From: Thermocoleostomius sinensis A174
Lineage (GTDB): Bacteria > Cyanobacteriota > Cyanobacteriia > Elainellales > Elainellaceae
Assembly (NCBI RefSeq): GCF_026802175.1
Contig: NZ_CP113797.1
Coordinates: forward strand, 2,581,026-2,645,025
Length of the DNA stretch: 64,000 nt
Direction of reading: 5' to 3'
The notes under the pieces were generated by a model. It was not told the DNA's origin, did no database searches, and was given only the letters and a program-made list of their open reading frames with translations. Both the position numbers and the translations under genes were made by a program. Within the stretch, counting starts at the first letter, position 1. Each line of letters opens with the position of its first letter. This document shows positions 60,167 to 64,000 of the stretch, one piece after another.

Positions 60167-61126
60167 GTGAAAGTTGCATTTCTAATTTTGGTTGGCATTG
60201 TTGGGTTATTGAGCATCGTTGAGGTAGGCTTGCGATCGGGGTTTGGCTTTGGTCAGCCGTTGTTGTACCTACCTGATGCCCACATGGGGTATCTGTTGGC
60301 TCCCAATCAACGCACGCGCCGCTTCGGAAATCGGATTGAAATTAATCAGTATTCCATGCGAGGAGCCGCGATTACTGCCACTCGTCCTCCACAAACGTTG
60401 CGAGTGCTGTTAATTGGGGATTCGATCGTCAATGGCGGCTGGTGGACGGATCAAAACCAGACCCTGTCCGCCCTATTACAACAGTATCTCTACACTCAAC
60501 CGACCGGCTATCAACACGTCGAAATCTTAAATGCCTCTGCTAACTCATGGGGGCCGCGCAACGAACTGGCATATCTACAGCACTTCGGCGGTTTCGAGGC
60601 GCAAGTGATTGTGTTGCTCATCAACACTGACGATCTGTTTGCTACAACGCCAACCTCGGTACAAGTGGGGCGCGATCGCAACTACCCTAACCGCAAACCG
60701 CCGCTGGCGCTGATTGAAGTGATCCACCGCTACCTCACCAAACCCCAACCCATTCCAGAACTGGAAGCTGTTCAACGAGAAGGGGGCGATCGAGTGGGAG
60801 CCAATTTGGCAGCGATTGAGGCTATACAAACAATCGCGGCTCAGTCTAATGCACAATTCCTGTTGGGGATAACGCCACTGCTGCGAGAAGTAGGAGGTTC
60901 TGGCCCTCGTGATTACGAGAAAACGGCCCGGCAGCGCCTCACCCATTTCACCCAACAACAGCAAATTCCCTTCATCGATTTTCTGCCCATGTTCAATGCC
61001 GCCGCCAATCCCAATTCCTTTTACCGAGATTCCATTCACCTTAACTCGATCGGCAATCAGCAGGTGGTAGAACAAATTGGCAAGAAAATTCAAGCAAGTT
61101 TCGCATCACGCAATCACAGAAAATAA
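60167..61126 (+). CDS. SGNH/GDSL-family hydrolase, membrane-anchored
   Basis: A 319-residue protein from a GTG at 60167 (KVAFLILVGIVGLLSIVEVGL, an N-terminal signal-anchor). The SGNH blocks are visible: L-L-I-G-D-S-I-V-N (nucleophile Ser), N-A-S-A-N-S-W-G (block II/III) and R-D-S-I-H-L-N-S-I-G (catalytic Asp-x-x-His). Such enzymes deacetylate or de-esterify cell-surface glycans or lipids. The substrate is not known; no polysaccharide gene is adjacent. Confidence 0.85.
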   Translation: MKVAFLILVGIVGLLSIVEVGLRSGFGFGQPLLYLPDAHMGYLLAPNQRTRRFGNRIEINQYSMRGAAITATRPPQTLRVLLIGDSIVNGGWWTDQNQTLSALLQQYLYTQPTGYQHVEILNASANSWGPRNELAYLQHFGGFEAQVIVLLINTDDLFATTPTSVQVGRDRNYPNRKPPLALIEVIHRYLTKPQPIPELEAVQREGGDRVGANLAAIEAIQTIAAQSNAQFLLGITPLLREVGGSGPRDYEKTARQRLTHFTQQQQIPFIDFLPMFNAAANPNSFYRDSIHLNSIGNQQVVEQIGKKIQASFASRNHRK

Positions 61127-61265
61127 TTAGAATCCAGCAGGTTTCACTTGTTCCCACAGCGATCGATGTCTGCTTCAGCAAAAGACACTGCCTGCGCTGT
61201 TGCAACTCAGTCAAGTAATCTTAGACTAATAGCCCTAATAGCCAACAACGCCTCAAACTAGGCAC

Positions 61266-62609
61266 ATGAAACCCGCTTATCTCGGTATTGACTTTGGAAC
61301 CTCTGGCGCACGGGCGATCGTCATTGACGCCGATCGGCAAATCCAAGCCCAAACTAGTATCAAGTTTGCCGCCTCGATTGCCGCAGCCGATTTAGCAGAG
61401 AGTTGGCGAACCACCTTATTTCAGCTAATTGCGCAATTGCCAGCAGAACTACGTTCACAACTTCAGTCGATCGCCATCAATGGGACTTCTTCCACCGTGC
61501 TCATTTGTGATTGTCAAGGGCAGCCAATTGCCCCACCTCTGCTCTACAACGATGCGCGAGGAGCCACTGCGTTAGATCAGGTGAAAGCGATTGCCCCACC
61601 CAATCACACGGTTGTCAGCGCCACATCTAGCTTGGCAAAACTGCTGTGGTTGGCGGAAGAGAGGGAACAGGGAACAGGGAGGAGGGAACAGGAGGAGGAT
61701 TCTCGGTCTAGGAACTTGTCCACTTACCCCGCTCCCCACTTTCTTCACCAAGCTGACTGGCTCTCTTTCCTGCTGCATGGCAAGTTGGGAATTAGCGACT
61801 ATCACAATGCGCTGAAGTTGGGCTATGACGTGGGGGAGTTGCGCTATCCTGGCTGGTTGCAGCGTGCGTCAATTCCGTTTCAACTACCAATCGTTGTGGC
61901 ACCGGGAACGCCGATCGCTCCTGTGCAGGTAGACCTATCCGAGCGGTTTGGTTTGCCGACTGACTGTATGGTCTGTGCGGGAACAACCGACAGCATTGCC
62001 GCTTTTCTTGCCAGTGGTGCAGCGTCACCCGGTGAAGCGGTGACATCGTTAGGCTCAACGTTAGTCCTCAAATTATTGAGCGAAGCCCGCGTTGATGATA
62101 GTCACTACGGCATTTACAGCCATCGATTGGGGAATTTATGGCTAGTGGGTGGTGCATCAAACACCGGAGGAGCCGTGTTGCAACAGTTTTTTACAGCCGA
62201 AGAGCTACAATCTCTGAGCCAACAGATTCAGCCCGATCGCCCCAGTCCCTTCAACTATTACCCTTTACCCAAACCCGGCGAACGCTTCCCGATCAATGAT
62301 CCCGCCTTGTCACCTCGCCTAGAACCCCGTCCAAATAATCCTGTCGAATTTCTGCATGGTTTATTAGAAAGCATAGCCCGCATCGAAGCAGAAGGATACC
62401 AACGCTTGCAACAACTAGGAGCCACGGCTCTGACTCAGGTCTACACGGCTGGCGGCGGAGCCAAAAATGCTGCATGGACAATGATTCGATCGCGCCACTT
62501 ACACGTCCCAGTCCTTCCATCTGCGCAAACCGAAGCCGCCTATGGTACGGCTTTACTAGCAAGGAAAGGAAGGGAGGAACAAGGAACGATGAGGAAGGAA
62601 AAAATGTAA
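61266..62609 (+). CDS. FGGY carbohydrate kinase, D-ribulose kinase-like, with an internal repeat-derived insertion
   Basis: A 447-residue kinase of the FGGY fold, like the cyanobacterial/plant XK1 enzymes shown to phosphorylate D-ribulose. The N-terminal ATP-binding G-I-D-F-G-T-S-G-A-R, the catalytic Asp in C-A-G-T-T-D-S-I-A-A-F and the second phosphate motif T-A-G-G-G-A-K-N are intact. Between about residues 132 and 158 lies an Arg/Glu/Gln-rich stretch coded by GGGAACAGG-type repeats, followed by normal sequence (FLHQADWLSFLLHG). The last 15 codons (RKGREEQGTMRKEKM) look similarly repeat-derived. Frame is kept, so the enzyme may still work. Confidence 0.85.
   Translation: MKPAYLGIDFGTSGARAIVIDADRQIQAQTSIKFAASIAAADLAESWRTTLFQLIAQLPAELRSQLQSIAINGTSSTVLICDCQGQPIAPPLLYNDARGATALDQVKAIAPPNHTVVSATSSLAKLLWLAEEREQGTGRREQEEDSRSRNLSTYPAPHFLHQADWLSFLLHGKLGISDYHNALKLGYDVGELRYPGWLQRASIPFQLPIVVAPGTPIAPVQVDLSERFGLPTDCMVCAGTTDSIAAFLASGAASPGEAVTSLGSTLVLKLLSEARVDDSHYGIYSHRLGNLWLVGGASNTGGAVLQQFFTAEELQSLSQQIQPDRPSPFNYYPLPKPGERFPINDPALSPRLEPRPNNPVEFLHGLLESIARIEAEGYQRLQQLGATALTQVYTAGGGAKNAAWTMIRSRHLHVPVLPSAQTEAAYGTALLARKGREEQGTMRKEKM
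61659..61740 (+). repeat. In-frame filler-repeat insertion inside the kinase gene
   Basis: A purine-rich run with GGGAACAGG repeated about three times is followed by a C-rich run, the composition of typical cyanobacterial intergenic filler. It is translated as a charged loop of about 27 residues that relatives lack. Length is a multiple of three. Confidence 0.6.
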
Positions 62610-62810
62610 GGGCAGTACCTATGTGTCTGCCCAGATAAGGATGAAGGATGAGAGATGAAGGCTAAACTCAACCCCTATTCTCTACTCCCTATTCTCAACC
62701 CTCTCCATCGGTTCTCTCTCCTGAAACAGATCGGCTTTCTTACCCTTAAGACACTTCAACAACCGCAGGCAACTTGTCAGAATTAAGGGGTAGTTGAGAG
62801 GAGACCCATA

Positions 62811-63116
62811 ATGAATCCTATTCAAGCTGTCTATGACTGGTATCGCAATACGCTTCGTAATCCCAAATACCGTTGGTGGCTAATTGGTGGCTCGCTACTG
62901 TATTTGCTCAGCCCGATCGACATTGCTCCAGATTTTATTCCTGTCATTGGACAAATTGATGATGTTTTGTTGATGACGCTGTTGGTATCGGAAGTATCAC
63001 AATTGTTGATCGATCGGGTTAAAAAGAATAAAAGCGGCGGCACTCCTGAAGTGGTGGCAGATGCTCAACCAGCAACAAAAACGCCAGTGGATGTTAATGC
63101 GGTTCAGGTTGACTAG
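62811..63116 (+). CDS. DUF1232/YkvA family small membrane protein
   Basis: A 101-residue protein with the family motif Y-L-L-S-P-I-D-I-A-P-D-F-I-P-V-I-G-Q-I-D-D-V, membrane-associated. The function is not established. The 62610-62810 spacer is pyrimidine-rich filler with no gene. A strong terminator follows. Confidence 0.9.
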   Translation: MNPIQAVYDWYRNTLRNPKYRWWLIGGSLLYLLSPIDIAPDFIPVIGQIDDVLLMTLLVSEVSQLLIDRVKKNKSGGTPEVVADAQPATKTPVDVNAVQVD

Positions 63117-63157
63117 TCTCAATTTCGAGTTTCAAAATTCTGGGTTTCAATGGAGTA

Positions 63158-63185
63158 GGGGGACGATCGATCGTCTCCCTTCTTT
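63158..63185 (+). terminator. Intrinsic terminator after the DUF1232 gene
   Basis: Ten-base-pair stem GGGGGACGAT/ATCGTCTCCC (one G-U pair) with a two-base loop, followed by TTCTTT. It separates DUF1232 from ureG. Confidence 0.8.
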
Positions 63186-63237
63186 GTATTTGTACGTATA
63201 AATTTTTTATAAAACCATCGATCGCGACGCGGTGACC

Positions 63238-63260
63238 TCGTTTTATCATGATCAAAACGA
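63238..63260 (+). promoter_or_regulatory. Operator-like inverted repeat just before ureG
   Basis: Arms TCGTTTT and AAAACGA flank a nine-base centre containing the palindrome ATCATGAT, a 23-bp dyad ending 12 bases before the ureG ATG. It overlaps the likely leader, suggesting a repressor or RNA hairpin. No factor is identified. Confidence 0.45.
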
Positions 63261-63272
63261 TTTGGAGGGCAG

Positions 63273-63899
63273 ATGCACACGCTGCGAGTTGGAATTGCTG
63301 GCCCCGTTGGCTCTGGAAAAACGGCCTTGGTGGATGCTTTGTGCAAAGCCATGCGAGATCACTTCAATATTGCCGTTGTTACCAATGACATCTATACCCA
63401 AGAAGATGCCCAGTTTTTGGTGCGCAGTCAGGCCCTAGAGCGCGATCGGATTATTGGCGTGGAAACGGGTGGCTGTCCTCATACAGCGATTCGGGAGGAT
63501 GCTTCGATTAATTTAGTGGCGATCGAACAACTAGAGCGCAGCTTCAACCAACTTGATTTAGTTTTCGTTGAAAGCGGCGGCGATAATCTGGCGTCTACCT
63601 TCAGTCCAGAACTGGTCGATCTAACCATTTATGTGATTGATGTAGCGGCTGGTGACAAAATTCCGCGCAAAGGTGGGCCGGGGATCACTCGATCTGACCT
63701 GCTGGTAATTAACAAAATTGATCTTGCTCCGCTGGTTGGAGCCAATTTAGAGGTAATGGAGCGCGACGCTCGCAAAATGCGAGGGGAAAAGCCATTTGTA
63801 TTCACAAATCTTAAAACTAAGCAAGGGTTAGAAGTAGTTATTGATTTAATTACGCTTCACCTGGAAAAACAGGATCGGGCTAGCAATATAGCAACTTAG
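63273..63899 (+). CDS. ureG: Urease accessory GTPase UreG
   Basis: SIMIBI-class GTPase that drives nickel insertion into urease with UreD, UreF and UreE. A 208-residue protein: [14 protein letters not shown] (P-loop), the Cys-Pro-His metal site in [18 protein letters not shown] and N-K-I-D-L. The ATG at 63273 has GGAGGG just upstream. No other urease gene is in the window on the left side; genes beyond base 64000 are unseen. Confidence 0.97.
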   Translation: MHTLRVGIAGPVGSGKTALVDALCKAMRDHFNIAVVTNDIYTQEDAQFLVRSQALERDRIIGVETGGCPHTAIREDASINLVAIEQLERSFNQLDLVFVESGGDNLASTFSPELVDLTIYVIDVAAGDKIPRKGGPGITRSDLLVINKIDLAPLVGANLEVMERDARKMRGEKPFVFTNLKTKQGLEVVIDLITLHLEKQDRASNIAT

Positions 63900-64000
63900 T
63901 CAGTTTTAACCATCCCTCCAAAGCGGGTTTTATTTTTATAAGGCTTGGGTTCTGTAGTTTAGAATACAATTCCTTGTCGATCGCAGCCATACTATCGCTG
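63900..64000. other. Window end after ureG
   Basis: The last 101 bases show no gene. A weak AACC/GGTT pairing followed by a T-rich stretch (TTTTATTTTTA) could act as a terminator for ureG. Confidence 0.3.

Noticed and set aside
63186-63199. GTA-N8-TAT as an NtcA site for ureG
   Set aside because: One mismatch in the essential TAC and no -10 element at 22-23 bases; the DUF1232 terminator overlaps its start.

Overview
The window is chromosomal DNA of a cyanobacterium, probably a filamentous or Leptolyngbya-like lineage (the genus is not certain). The evidence is the very frequent HIP1 octamer GCGATCGC, the nitrogen regulator ntcA, the cyanobacterial NDH-1 subunit ndhS, ycf46, a groEL2-type chaperonin without groES, a cyanobacterial-type ppc, and several DUF families largely confined to cyanobacteria (DUF2808, DUF2949, HAS-barrel, DUF1361). 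Most of it is ordinary core genome. The accessory material is modest: one iron/siderophore island, one rhamnose/polysaccharide operon and several decayed gene fragments.

Layout. 0-12.7 kb: two divergent TPR genes, the second carrying a very regular 29-residue coiled-coil repeat; a small membrane protein; fumC; a membrane-anchored protein with a degenerate kinase N-lobe; a CsoR/InrS-type nickel-sensor repressor; prfC; ntcA with a perfect NtcA box upstream; a thioredoxin-reductase-like flavoprotein coupled to a coiled-coil gene. 12.8-20 kb: a DedA protein, then an iron-uptake island made of a PchR-like AraC regulator, an AMIN-TonB-dependent receptor, a siderophore-binding lipoprotein and an MFS carrier. 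The island has candidate Fur and AraC-type sites. A Rpn/DUF2887 remnant cuts into it and a Uma2 remnant follows it.

20-30.6 kb: groEL2 under a perfect CIRCE, a peptidoglycan-binding repeat protein, a DUF2808 protein with a 45-bp tandem duplication over its stop codon, then rpmH-rnpA-PH protein-yidC-jag-yceD-ycf46-SH3. 30.6-39 kb, minus strand: a glycosyltransferase, then rfbC-rfbD-rfbA-rfbB, a GH-A-like predicted glycosidase and another glycosyltransferase. This set can make dTDP-L-rhamnose and probably assemble or trim an exopolysaccharide. 39-55 kb: carB, a MarR regulator, a VOC protein, DUF1361, dusB, a NACHT-type remnant, a large serine recombinase homologue whose catalytic residues appear lost, ppc, a rhomboid protease, rimM, ndhS, a HAS-barrel protein, an O-methyltransferase and DUF2949.

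55-64 kb: a decayed two-component fusion, an ABC exporter, a tiny membrane protein, a secreted MliC-like protein, an SGNH hydrolase, a D-ribulose kinase homologue interrupted in frame by filler-like repeat DNA, DUF1232 and ureG.

I did not find a CRISPR array, prophage, tRNA, rRNA, intact insertion sequence or clear defence island. The best candidates for something undescribed are the 29-residue-repeat TPR protein, the apparently catalytically dead recombinase, the flavoprotein lacking an NAD(P)H motif, the direct-repeat operator in the iron island, and the kinase with an internalised repeat. All calls come from reading the sequence; no database search was run.
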